Assembly: GCA_022539475.1 (NCBI GenBank)
Contig: VCMS01000405.1
Coordinates: forward strand, 40,714-80,665
From: Gracilaria domingensis
Lineage: Eukaryota > Rhodophyta > Florideophyceae > Gracilariales > Gracilariaceae
Direction of reading: 5' to 3'
DNA length: 39,952 nucleotides
The translations under genes and the position numbers were made by a program. Positions 30,967 to 39,952 of the stretch are shown here, piece after piece; positions within the stretch are counted from its first letter, which is position 1; each line of letters opens with the position of its first letter. The notes under the pieces were generated by a model. The model saw only the letters and a list, made by a program, of their open reading frames with translations. It had not been told where the DNA came from and ran no database searches.

Positions 30967-30983
30967 GCAGGAGACATTCCTGC
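30967..30983. promoter_or_regulatory. 17-bp palindrome upstream of B2
   Basis: GCAGGAGACATTCCTGC has 6-bp arms around five central bases. It lies about 370 bp upstream of the B2 start and belongs to the same family as the sites at 30451-30525. Confidence 0.5.
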
Positions 30984-31355
30984 ACTTCTGTTTACCAAAC
31001 CAAACCATGGACAAGTGCTGCACTGTAAGGATGATCGCATGACGTGTTGCAATGTTGGCACATAAAGCCAGCACCGCTGAAATATGGCTGTATGTGAGGT
31101 ATACTTCCCTCCGTTTCGTTTTTTTGAAAAAGTTTTTTGGGAAATGCCGCTGCTTTTTACACACATTTTCAACCGTCGTCGCTTACCTCTCGATCTCCCA
31201 TGCGCTCTTCATGCCGCTCGCAGGTGCGCGTGCCGTATCCTCACACAAATCCTATCCTACCTCACGCTTCTTTATTGCGCAACAACCTCATCCCTAGCCC
31301 TCTCCGCGTACCACGAGTTCAACACAACATTGAAGAATACCGATGCTTACGCGTC

Positions 31356-34300
31356 ATGCCGCATCAGAGATTTTCGAAGAAGGTCTATGACCGCATTATC
31401 GAAGCGCGATGTAGCCCTATCTATTTGGCCAGTATTGACCTTTTCGTCGGCCCTATTATCGGCCGCTATTCGTCCATGGCTTATCTTCAACTTCTTTCAC
31501 AAGAAATGGGAGCACCCGCAAGCTATCAAATGAGCCAGCCTCTTCTCGTGATCAGAGGAGTACAGAAGACGATGTACGGGAAATTGATGGTCGTTAGCGG
31601 AGGGCACGGACTGCTTTTGGCCTCACTCGTCAAGCACTTACATTTCCTACCCTACCAGGTAATCGATGTACGAGACCTGGAAGAGTTCGGCAACAATCTA
31701 CATATGGCAATCCATGAGCCAATTTTGGCTTACCATGTGGAGACTACGAACCCTCGCCCGGCACCGTATGATATCATGCAACAGGTGGGATTGTTCGGCC
31801 GGCTCAAGGAGTACTGGGTGTGGCAAGAGCAGCAGCGTATTCTCGAGTCGGGGAAGAAGATGAAGATGTCTGCCATGACGCAGAACAAGTTGCTTGCCAC
31901 GTATGCAGACCTCAGAGAAGACGCGGAAGGTCGGCATAAATTTGCCATCGGTTTTATTGAAGACAGCCCGGCAGACCCGACGAAAAAGGGGTACATGACC
32001 GGAGCAGAACGGTTGTTGAAAGCTGATGTGTTAGAGGACCTGTGCTATCTGGAGGCAACCGGCCCAACGAGGTTCAACAAGAGTTCGTTGAACACCGTGC
32101 GCAACTGGTCAGTGCAAAAAATCAAGAACACAGTAGCACTATGGGTTGCACGAAGAAAGAGTGGCTTCCCATTCACGTGCGTGTTTTCGGACACAGCTGG
32201 CAATGAGACAGATGGAAAGAAGCGGGGACGAAAGAGGAGGCGAAGCGAGAATGAATCACCACGACTCAAGGATCCCCCTCCAGGATGGGAAGATTATCTG
32301 AATTGGGAACAGATCGGGACGATGACGCTCGTAGACCAACTGGAGGGTAAGGTCAAAGAGGAAGTGGATCGAATCAAGAAGGAAGCCGTAAAGAACAGTG
32401 GACCGGGAACAATTGCATTGGATGTCGGCGAAGACAAGCTGGAAGTGCTTTCGCTCGTGCGAGAAGAGCTCAAAGAGAAGAGCAAGCGTGGTAAGGCCCC
32501 CAAATTATTTGATCTTGCGGATCTAGTGACACGAGCGGTGGTCAAACTGGACACTAGCAAGTACTCGGACGTCGCTACGATTCTGAACGGCAGCGTGTTA
32601 CAAAAGACCTTTACCTTATGGAATGAAGACTCGAGTCGTATCGAGAAACTTTCAATGGCTACTGACGAGGCAGTTGTTTTTACGTTGTACTTCCTCAACA
32701 ATTGGTCCACACAGACTATGAATGACATATATATCTTGGATTCTGCGTACTTATCTGGATGGTTTGAGAAACCGTACCATACCTTGGCGAAGAGTAATAA
32801 AGAGCAACTGCGAGACAAGGTCGGAAGATATAAAAGAAACACTGTCAACCCTCATGACGCTGTGTGGGAAACTCAGATCACCATGCTCCCCATTTGTGGA
32901 AACAATCACTGGTCATTAGCAGTTGTATGTTCCCTTCCAACCCTGTTCAACGAGCTAGAAAACCAAAGTTCTTCTCCAATTCGCAACGTTTCCTCACAAG
33001 ATAATGCGAATGCTACAAAAGCGAGGCTCTATTGGCTGGACAGCATGGGTCCGAAGCAATCTCTGCATCAGAGTATGGCGCAGAACCTTATCGAATTCCT
33101 CTGCGCTTGCTACCCTGGAAAGCGAGAGCTAACGGCTCAGGCTCTCAAAGAGCGTTTGTCTTTTGACACGATTCGCAAACCGTTGCAGACAAATGTTGAA
33201 TGCGGCTTCTATGTCACCTATCACGCCTCTCTGGTGTGCCGTGACACAGCTCCATTTCTTTCGTTTTCCCCAAATGCCGCTCAACGCTATCTCGAAGGCT
33301 GCTACGGAGACTACACATTCCGCAAGTACACAAATGATATCCACAAAAGACTTCGCGCCTTCAAGACCATGTACCGGGCTAACCCGACCGATGCCGCTCC
33401 AGCACGAACGTTTCACTGGCCCATACCACCAGTGCCAAAGCGCTCTACTACGTCATCATCAAACGCGCACGATTCTTCTCGCCTTGCAATTGAAGGACCG
33501 TCTGTATCTGCACAGAAAACGAACCGTGAAAGTACCGAGACGACTCCAAACGTGCCAGCGGCTCCTTATGGCCAGAATGAGAAGAGTGAACCTGCGAACA
33601 AGTGTACCAACCTCGGTGCTTTTCGGTCTGATGAGAAAAAGAATTGTGATCCTGCCGAAGCCCCGCCATCCGTGCCAGCTTTTACACCACCGTCCTCACA
33701 ACCTTCCCGGTGCGACATACCATTTGTTGGGAATGACAACGATGATTTCATGCCGCACCCATCTCATAAGAAGCTTAAACGGGATCTGCAGATCACACAA
33801 CTTCCAAACGCACCCTCGCAAATGGATTTTTCACAAACCGTAATACCGGTGAACACCTTGAAACCGCCAATGCAAATCGTTCCACCAATTTCGTCACAGA
33901 ACAAGATCTCATTGCCACTTCGTGCAGTACCGGACCCTTCCTTGCCGGTGCGCAAGGCCCTCATTGGTGTTCTCAATGGACTATTGTCGCTGGATATGGG
34001 AGCTTCCCCCTCACCTGCTAAGAGTGATGTCATTCGAGCTGTGTTGGATACGAGTGAAATTAACAAAGCTATCCGCGAATCTAGAGACCCCGCAAATATG
34101 GAATCCTATCTCACCTTGCTCACCCCAATGGCCGTCAAAAGGTATCGTGAACTTCAGATTGTAGCCTTCAACACAACGAAGCCCACATTGTCCACTGCGG
34201 TTCCGGGCCCTGTGGCGGGCCCTTCTTTGGTACGTCAACGCGGTTCACCGACAGCAGTTGTGCCCACTTCTGTTGCCATGCCGGATATAGTGGTGGAAGG

Positions 34301-34412
34301 TATCTCTCTCGCCAAACAACACAAGGATAAGCATCTTCGGGAAGAGTGGGAACGTTGCATGGCGCGAGCGAGAGATCTGTTGTCCATGATGAAGTGCCAG
34401 AAACAAGGGTAA
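31356..34412 (+). CDS. Element gene B2: ParB-like region fused to Ulp1-like protease (1018 aa)
   Basis: Intact. The frame is open from about 31137, but ATG 31356 is chosen because the protein then starts level with B1. Residues about 27-105 show a ParB/sulfiredoxin-like pattern: DLFVGPIIGRYSS, QPLLVIRG (61-68), VVSGGHGLLLAS (79-90), LPYQVIDV (98-105). B1 keeps the more canonical GGHR here; B2 has GGHG. A helical region follows, then a basic nuclear localisation-type cluster (KKRGRKRRR, near 287). The protease core has His518 in NNHWSLAV, Asp562 in YWLDS, Gln611 and Cys616 in LQTNVECGFYV, the order and spacing logic of the Ulp1/SENP (C48) family. The His-Asp gap of 44 is longer than usual. Residues about 690-860 are low-complexity; the last 140 are conserved with B1. 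It could process an element or host protein, or cut SUMO-like tags. Confidence 0.85.
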   Translation: MPHQRFSKKVYDRIIEARCSPIYLASIDLFVGPIIGRYSSMAYLQLLSQEMGAPASYQMSQPLLVIRGVQKTMYGKLMVVSGGHGLLLASLVKHLHFLPYQVIDVRDLEEFGNNLHMAIHEPILAYHVETTNPRPAPYDIMQQVGLFGRLKEYWVWQEQQRILESGKKMKMSAMTQNKLLATYADLREDAEGRHKFAIGFIEDSPADPTKKGYMTGAERLLKADVLEDLCYLEATGPTRFNKSSLNTVRNWSVQKIKNTVALWVARRKSGFPFTCVFSDTAGNETDGKKRGRKRRRSENESPRLKDPPPGWEDYLNWEQIGTMTLVDQLEGKVKEEVDRIKKEAVKNSGPGTIALDVGEDKLEVLSLVREELKEKSKRGKAPKLFDLADLVTRAVVKLDTSKYSDVATILNGSVLQKTFTLWNEDSSRIEKLSMATDEAVVFTLYFLNNWSTQTMNDIYILDSAYLSGWFEKPYHTLAKSNKEQLRDKVGRYKRNTVNPHDAVWETQITMLPICGNNHWSLAVVCSLPTLFNELENQSSSPIRNVSSQDNANATKARLYWLDSMGPKQSLHQSMAQNLIEFLCACYPGKRELTAQALKERLSFDTIRKPLQTNVECGFYVTYHASLVCRDTAPFLSFSPNAAQRYLEGCYGDYTFRKYTNDIHKRLRAFKTMYRANPTDAAPARTFHWPIPPVPKRSTTSSSNAHDSSRLAIEGPSVSAQKTNRESTETTPNVPAAPYGQNEKSEPANKCTNLGAFRSDEKKNCDPAEAPPSVPAFTPPSSQPSRCDIPFVGNDNDDFMPHPSHKKLKRDLQITQLPNAPSQMDFSQTVIPVNTLKPPMQIVPPISSQNKISLPLRAVPDPSLPVRKALIGVLNGLLSLDMGASPSPAKSDVIRAVLDTSEINKAIRESRDPANMESYLTLLTPMAVKRYRELQIVAFNTTKPTLSTAVPGPVAGPSLVRQRGSPTAVVPTSVAMPDIVVEGISLAKQHKDKHLREEWERCMARARDLLSMMKCQKQG

Positions 34413-35084
34413 ACATAGCACAGAAGATTAGGGAGATGGTGCGGAGCAGACCAACATAATGCTGTCTATGATTTGCTAACACCAAGCATATTACCCCTTC
34501 TCCTAAACAGTTGCATACGACTTGGCTCACCAGGTTTGCTGTAGAACGCATATATTATTCAACGGAAGTGAATTACGGAATAGCGATGGTTCTTTCGAGA
34601 ACGCCGATCGTTATGGAGAAGCGCAGCTACTTGGCATACTTCACATTCTGGACAACATAGTGGGAAGGATCAGACAGAAGAACCTGATCATTGTACAGCC
34701 ACAGCTCGTCTCTAAATCCCAAAATTGAATTCAACAAAAGCAAAAAAAGTTTGTTCTACCTCATTGCCTCGAGCTCTACTTGTGCTACCTAAACGAACTT
34801 GTTTTGGTCAACTTTGATATTAATGGGAGTTTTTGAAAGCATCAAAAGATGGTCTCGATCCCTTTCACTATTTCAATCGAGGATCAGGGAGGGGTGACGC
34901 CATGGCACAAGTGAGTCTATGTATCATACAATATGATATTTTGTCGGACAGGACCACAACCAATATTGTAGTTATTGCTACGGGTCCATGCACCAGATCT
35001 GGATATTGCTCTAGAAAGGTGAGAGCAATAAGCTGAAAATTATATTCGCAAAAGTGGTAGGTTTTCATACTCGACTACGAGAAC
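34413..35084. other. Spacer after B2
   Basis: No gene supported; only short motif-free frames. No repeat recognised. Confidence 0.4.
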
Positions 35085-35558
35085 ATGACCGTTTCATGTC
35101 CTTGTCGCTCTCAGTATCGAACTTGTACCGAATCCATTGGACATAAGTCCTTTCCTACAAGCAGCTTGTTACACAGCACCGAGCCAAGCGATATTGCGGA
35201 CCTCGCCTCAATGCTTGGCCTCGTTTCGATCGGGCAAGCATTCGCCTCGATCCACTATCGCTCGACACGGTCTTGCACAATAACCTATACGTACGAGAAC
35301 GGGTTTCGCTGTCAGGGGGAAGCGTTCCACTACATTGAACCAGCTGCGTCGAAGGAAAACAACGAAGGTCTGCTCGATATTATGAACCTCTACTTCACCA
35401 TCTGCCTACCAGCCACAAACACTTGCATATTGGTTAGCTATATGCTTAGCCAACGCAGTTTGCCAGTGTTCTTGGGGTTTCGCTGTCAGGTACACTACGA
35501 GGAGGAGTTACTCTACTTTGAACCACCTCCGCCGAAGGAAAAAACGAAGGTCTGCTAG
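35085..35558 (+). pseudogene. Coding-like fragment between B2 and C2
   Basis: An ATG-started frame at 35085 runs 157 codons into a tandem repeat. The text before the repeat (PSDIADLASMLGLVSIGQAF) has protein character. The third repeat unit (about 35670-35825) reads cleanly in one frame as about 50 residues containing HYEEELLYFEPPPPKENNEG and then LARYYEPILHQLPTDHKHLH. Unit 1 has lost ten bases and unit 2 one base, and both are out of frame. This looks like an unknown coding segment that was amplified and decayed. It has no counterpart between B1 and C1, so it may be cargo or a foreign insertion. Confidence 0.4.
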
Positions 35559-35870
35559 GACTGGCTCGATATTATGAACCAATCCTTCACCAACTGCCTA
35601 CAGACCACAAATACTTGCATATCGGTTAGCTATATCGCTTAGCCAACGCAGTTCGCCAGTGTTCTTGGGGTTTTCGCTGTCAGGTACACTACGAGGAGGA
35701 GTTACTCTACTTTGAACCACCTCCGCCGAAGGAAAACAACGAAGGTCTGCTAGGACTGGCTCGATATTATGAACCAATCCTTCACCAACTGCCTACAGAC
35801 CACAAACACTTGCATATCGGTTAGCTATATCGCTTAGCCAGCGCAGTTCGCCAGTGTTCTTGGAACTGCT
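35300..35870. repeat. ~175-193-bp tandem repeat, three units plus a remnant
   Basis: Units begin at GGGTTTCGCTGTCAGG (35301), GGGTTTCGCTGTCAGGTACA (about 35476) and GGGTTTTCGCTGTCAGGTAC (about 35668). A fragment (GTTCTTGGAACTGCTCGG) follows near 35857. Units 2 and 3 are almost identical apart from one-base indels; unit 1 is older and lacks AGGACTGGCT. Confidence 0.9.
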
Positions 35871-36112
35871 CGGCTTTCTCACCGGGTTTACTCTCTTTGA
35901 AAGACGATTGCACTCAACTTTATCTTATAACTCGGCAGCTGACAAAGACAATTGATCATTCTTTTCTGAATTGGCATGGCTCGGGATTTACTTTTCTCAC
36001 CTAACATGAACGCGACCACTGTATGATTCTGCGGCCGGAATCTTCATTGTTCACCACAATATTTTCTCTCTCACACGATTTCTTTCTCCTTCGTCTCCAC
36101 CCTCGATTCATT
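35871..36112. other. Spacer before C2 with possible C2 tail
   Basis: In another minus frame this region encodes a basic run (NRGWRRRRKKS near 36080), which resembles the basic tail of C1 (RRGRRRRSRN). The true C2 end may therefore lie here beyond a further frameshift, not at 36113. Confidence 0.4.
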
Positions 36113-38832
36113 TCAATCCTCATCCTGAGATTCCTCTTCGTCCTCAAATAAGCCCACACCGGTTCCGATTTCATCCTCCACGTCCTCATCACTGCTTTCG
36201 TCCTCGACACTATCTTTCTCCGTTCCGTGTTGGCTATCACTCAGTTCATCGTCGCTTTCACTAGCCCCGTCGTCTTCGTCACCCGAGTCCTCGCCCATAA
36301 TCATGCAAAAGTGCTTCGTCATAATGGCAGTAACCTCCTTAAAGTCACTGCTACGAGAGGCCATGTACGTACCGCGTAGCTGCTCAACTGAAGTGTTCAT
36401 CTGCTTGGCCACCAAGCCTAAAAACTTATCTTCGTTCATCTCCTGCCCATCCTTCGTAAACTTCCCACGCCGATAATCATGTAGCATTGCTGTGGCGAAA
36501 CTGGTTCGCAGAGTCATGGCCGTAACGGAGGTGAGCGAAGAGTGTACACTCGTCATAAACGTTTTGATGGTTCGGGAAATATGCGACGATTTCAACAATA
36601 CACCAGTTCGGGAATGCAACAACAACGGTCTGTTTCTCTTAAACGAAGTGGTCAAAGGCAGCTTCCTCCTCCTTAGTATCATCGGACGAACGAGATCAAC
36701 ATGGAAAGCAACGTAGGGCATTATCAACCTCGGAAAATTGATGTTCGGAACGTCCGAGCGCCCGCGCGGTCTTTTCCCGGAACGTCTTCATCTCGAACAG
36801 TCCTTTCGGGTTTCTCATTTCTTCGTCGATACATTCATCGAGCGTAAAATCGCTCGGGCATTGCAGCCTCGCGTAAGCCTGGGGCCTTTGCCCCCACCCG
36901 TGAGCGCGATGAGGGCTAGGAAGTTTATGCACCATTTGTCAAGCAAACCTTTGGTTTGCATCATTTCCTTCACCGCGGCCCGTCGTGACAGTTTGCATGC
37001 CGTTGCGGAAAACGATTCGATCATGCCATTCAGCTGCGATCGGGCTACATTCACGCCCTTCTCAATCTGCTTCCGCGACACCGATAGTTTGGTTCTTGAT
37101 ACGTTCTTCGGCACTCTGCAGCTTCCGAGTGCTCTCCCTCGCTCCTCCCTTCGCTGCGTTGAAAGCAGTTCCGAGGTACATCTCAACACGGGCAATCTGG
37201 TACGATCTTCCATGTCCGCCATGCGCACGGATGCGTACTGGCACATGATTCTCAACACATTGCACTTGCTTGCAATCGTGTTAAACGAGGCGATTCGAAT
37301 GAAGTAGTTCACAAAACACCTAACAAGGTGTTCCTCCTTCAGCAAGCAAACAGTGCGAGAGCGCTTCCAATCCATCAGAGACAAGGAAGCTTGGCCCTTG
37401 GCACGATCGCCCACGCTGACGAACTGACCAACATATCGACCTGAACCATCGTGAGAAGACTCCCAGCACCCCTGGTGTGAAGAAGCATCCTCGTCTTAAA
37501 TCGCATAGCATGTACACTTTTCCAGGTCTGGGCAGTTTGGCAGACGGAAATATGTTCAAGCCGGGGTTAGGCCAAGGTCGCTGTGCATGTCCTAACGGAT
37601 GTCCAAAGTGCTCGGCAGCATAGCGATTCTTGCTACGGTAAATATGCAGGGCTTCTCCCAGAGTTTGCTTGCAACCATGCTCTTCAAGAGGTGTTGAAGA
37701 GAGCTGGTGTCCAACATCGTCGAAGTCTCATTCACGTTCTCCTTTCCTGCTTCTTCCTCGCCCTGTCCTAGTCGAGAGTTCCGCGTCCTTTTCTCTTTGT
37801 CGTGTGGCAATAAACATGGATATTCAGACACGGAGCACCAATCCTGTCGCCTCTTGCCCCGAATATCTCCGCTCGAGCCAACACGCATCGCGTCATGTCA
37901 TCGCACCTATTTCCGATTTCTTTAGCGTCCCTCATGAACTTTTTCCAAGTTAAATAGGATGACAAGTCTTCCGACCATCGACTTCTTGGCGATCGGCCGG
38001 TATTCCTTCATTTGATGGCAAGGTAGGATGTGGAACTACAGGTTATGCAGCGTATGCCGACGACTGGCGTCTTATAGGGTTTTGGGCTTGTCGTCTCCGA
38101 TCAAGTCACATAATGCTGCTACGTTTTGATTGACGCAGGCAGGGACGCCGGTCCTGCGTTGTAAAGAGCTCGCATGTCTGCAGCTTCCGTTCGCTTCTCT
38201 TCGTGTACCGCGCATAACATCAGCAAGTCTTCGTCACAAGACCAGCGAAGTCAGGCCCAAGCGAGAGGCTATCATTGCGAGAAGACCATTCTTCGTCTCT
38301 GCCGCTTCCGGTGCCGATAGGACTGTTCTATGCTCCAGCCATTCTGCGTTAACACGCAAATCGTTATCCTCTGCTTCAAACTATTCCATACGTGGTGGAA
38401 TAGATATTCCAAAGTCCGTAGGGCTCGTTTGCATTCGTCCTTTTTCGCGTCTGGCGCATGAAACGATTCCTTTCCGGCAAGACGTCTTCAGATTCATCAG
38501 CTCCTTTGCTTTTTTGGAGTCTTCAATGCGTCGCCCGATAATGTTCCGTTATCGACACTTCTTCTTCGCGACGAATGAACTTCACCTGAAGTCGCCTCTT
38601 GGGCGGAAACTCGCCTTGGTCACTGGGAACACAACCTTCTGAACTGCACCCTTCGTGGACGTCATTCTACCTTCAAGTTCCTTGTTCAGGGTCTCTTCGC
38701 CGGCGCCTAGTACCTTGGCGTGCACAGGCTTCTTATTACAACTTGCCCCTTCACAAGTACGGCTGACTTTTGCCACTTGCTCGAACTCGCAGTCGGACTA
38801 CGGTGGGGACACGCGCCACTATCGCTCATCAT
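36113..38832 (-). pseudogene. Element gene C2: tyrosine recombinase, several frameshifts
   Basis: Homologous to C1 over its whole length. The start MMSD at 38832 matches MKMSD of C1. FGISIPPRME near 38.4 kb matches FLGMDIPPQM. CFVNYFIRIASFNTIASKCN matches the C1 helical region. The catalytic blocks ALTGGG (then GQRPQAYARLQ), EMKTFREKTARAL, LLLHSRTG, TAMTLRTSFATAML and MNTSVEQLRGTYM are all present. The frame switches near 37205, 37090, 36893 and 36763, again near 37.5 kb, and probably further upstream. The box II Arg and the Tyr survive, with the same Met and Asn replacements as C1. The tail is strongly acidic. The number of shifts argues for real decay over simple read error. Confidence 0.75.
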
Positions 38833-39003
38833 TGCCAAAGCATGCACTGGAGAAATGAAATCGCTCAATGATGGATACTAAGAAATCACAGTAGTATTCA
38901 GCTGTACACTCTAACAACGAAGTCAGGGTTTCCAGTAGGAAAAAGAGACTTGTTGTTCGTTGCCTCTGACGACTCCGCCATTTCTGGACCACTCTACGCT
39001 CCT

Positions 39004-39011
39004 CTTTATAA
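39004..39011 (-). promoter_or_regulatory. TATA box of C2
   Basis: TTATAAAG on the minus strand lies about 170 bp upstream of the C2 start, a similar distance to the TATA box before C1 (about 145 bp). Confidence 0.45.
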
Positions 39012-39952
39012 GCACACCACACCCATGTCACCGTCCTCTTCACCACCCGAACGATTTCCAAGTCACATCGCCTCGCTCCGAATATGAGCATCAAACTTAC
39101 ACCGGGTGATGATATTATCAAATTGTGTGTAACGACTCCATTGCCCTCCAAACGTCGTGTATTAACAGTCTTACCGCTTTTTCTCAACCACAATCAATGA
39201 CCATCACGGTTCGGTTAGCGACAGTCAGCATATGGGATTACCACAATATAGAGTGACGGAACGATCCCTGATTTGAGTTGTAAGGAAGGCCTCCAGGCGC
39301 GGTGTTTGAAACTGCTGATACATTGGACCATAAAAAGAATACCCGTCTATCTCGCTTCGGTGGCAGCGGCGTTAACAGTTGTTGGTGGCCACAGTGCCAG
39401 ACGCGTCCGACCTGATGCTCCCCGTAAGTTTGGAGCTTCATCAAACATGATGGCGTTCTTTCGATTCGATGCAGCTCGGCGTACAATGCCGCTGGCTAGT
39501 TTGAAGCTCACGTGCAAATTCGTGATGACAGAGCTACGGAACAGTTCGCTCCACAAATTCTTAGTTCCACAACCACTTACAACAAAATCTCATAATCTCA
39601 CTGTGTATGCTAGGCGGAGCCGAGGAAATGCTCAGTTATTTTGCCGTCGCCCCAGAAAAAAAAGTTTATGGCCTACAGAAGGCGTTTCTCGCTCATCTGC
39701 CATTTTTGTTTCATTGGTTATAGCATATTTTACCCAACAAGATCGGGATCCGTCCCGCTGCCTGAAGTGTACACTGTCTAAGACCTCTCCGCATACTAAC
39801 GAGCCGTCCCTTTCATCATCAGTATAGTTATTGGTGGTGGCATACTCGCATCAGATCTCATCCCTGGCTACGCAAAATCATACAGACAGGTTATGTATGA
39901 ATGTTGCGTCGCAGGAGGGTGATGGAGATCTCCCTTTTGCGGGAGAGGGCCT
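39012..39952. other. Right edge, no supported gene
   Basis: A 184-codon plus frame (39273-39827, TTG start) and shorter minus frames overlap here. None has a motif, and a frame this long can arise by chance in 40 kb. A small inverted repeat (CTCCC-TTTTGC-GGGAG) lies near 39930-39945. The right end of element 2 should be in this stretch, but no terminal repeat was identified. Confidence 0.4.

Larger units (their letters stand above)
30070..31355. other. Divergent intergenic region between A2 and B2
   Basis: Contains the likely promoters of A2 and B2. A 58-bp tandem repeat, two full copies and a part, covers about 30430-30565. TATA-like sequences occur near 30375 (GTTATATAGA) and 30734 (TTTATATAC). 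The 17-bp palindrome is present three times. No gene is supported. Confidence 0.5.
28116..39011. mobile_element. Element 2: second, diverged copy of the A-B-C element
   Basis: Same three genes, order and orientations as element 1. A2 on minus has two frameshifts, B2 on plus is intact, C2 on minus has several frameshifts. The A-B gap is 1.29 kb (0.84 in element 1). The B-C gap is 1.70 kb (1.00 in element 1) and holds an additional repeated, coding-like block. The degree of protein divergence shows the copies are not a recent tandem duplication but separate lineages of one family. The ends were not identified; the span runs from the reconstructed end of A2 to the TATA box of C2. Confidence 0.75.

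Noticed and set aside
10634..39011. Recent tandem duplication of one element
   Set aside because: Proteins are strongly diverged and intergenic DNA is unrelated, so the copies are old or independently inserted lineages.
39273..39827. 184-codon plus-strand frame at the right edge
   Set aside because: TTG start, no motif, overlapping frames on the other strand; one such frame is expected by chance in 40 kb.

Overview
The window looks like eukaryotic nuclear DNA from a repeat-rich, gene-poor region. Evidence: large coding regions carrying eukaryotic-type domains (Ulp1/SENP-type cysteine protease, basic nuclear localisation clusters), TATA boxes upstream of some genes, AATAAA signals after one gene, no bacterial operon structure or Shine-Dalgarno pattern, many satellites and minisatellites, and a tRNA-derived SINE-like unit. 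The large genes appear intronless and base composition is balanced. This would suit a compact algal genome such as a red seaweed, but nothing here proves the lineage.

The main content is two diverged copies of one three-gene mobile element in the same orientation, about 17.5 kb apart. Element 1 spans about 10.6-20.0 kb and element 2 about 28.1-39.0 kb. In both the order is gene A (minus strand, unrecognised family, acidic serine-rich tail), gene B (plus strand, ParB/sulfiredoxin-like N-terminal region followed by an Ulp1-like protease), and gene C (minus strand, tyrosine recombinase). A and B are divergent; B and C are convergent. C sits at the right edge and is transcribed inward, like the 'captain' recombinase of fungal Starship elements. 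I do not recognise this A/ParB-Ulp1/YR combination as a described family. Element 1 has A and C intact and B broken by one frameshift. Element 2 has B intact, A broken by two frameshifts and C by several. Together the two copies hold one intact version of each gene.

Left part: a 28-bp minisatellite (0.31-0.42 kb); a ~300-bp satellite with four-monomer higher-order structure (0.94-3.86 kb); a TTAGGGG-like tract (4.04-4.12 kb); duplicated AT-rich blocks (4.26-6.06 and 6.38-6.94 kb); a small 161-residue gene of unknown function (7.57-8.06 kb) with an ORF-less relative next to it (9.03-9.30 kb); and an 82-bp repeat array (9.59-9.98 kb).

Between the elements: a ~650-bp satellite (20.0-22.4 kb), a 103-bp repeat (22.5-22.85 kb), the SINE-like unit (23.2-23.5 kb), a cluster of palindromes (23.8-24.5 kb), a 9-bp minisatellite (24.6-24.9 kb), one low-complexity ORF and coding-like fragments (25.1-26.5 kb).

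A 17-bp quasi-palindrome, GCAGGA-N5-TCCTGC and variants, recurs in the left array, in the central cluster, and in the A/B divergent intergenic region of both elements. It is a candidate binding site for an element protein, possibly the ParB-like one. That link is inference.
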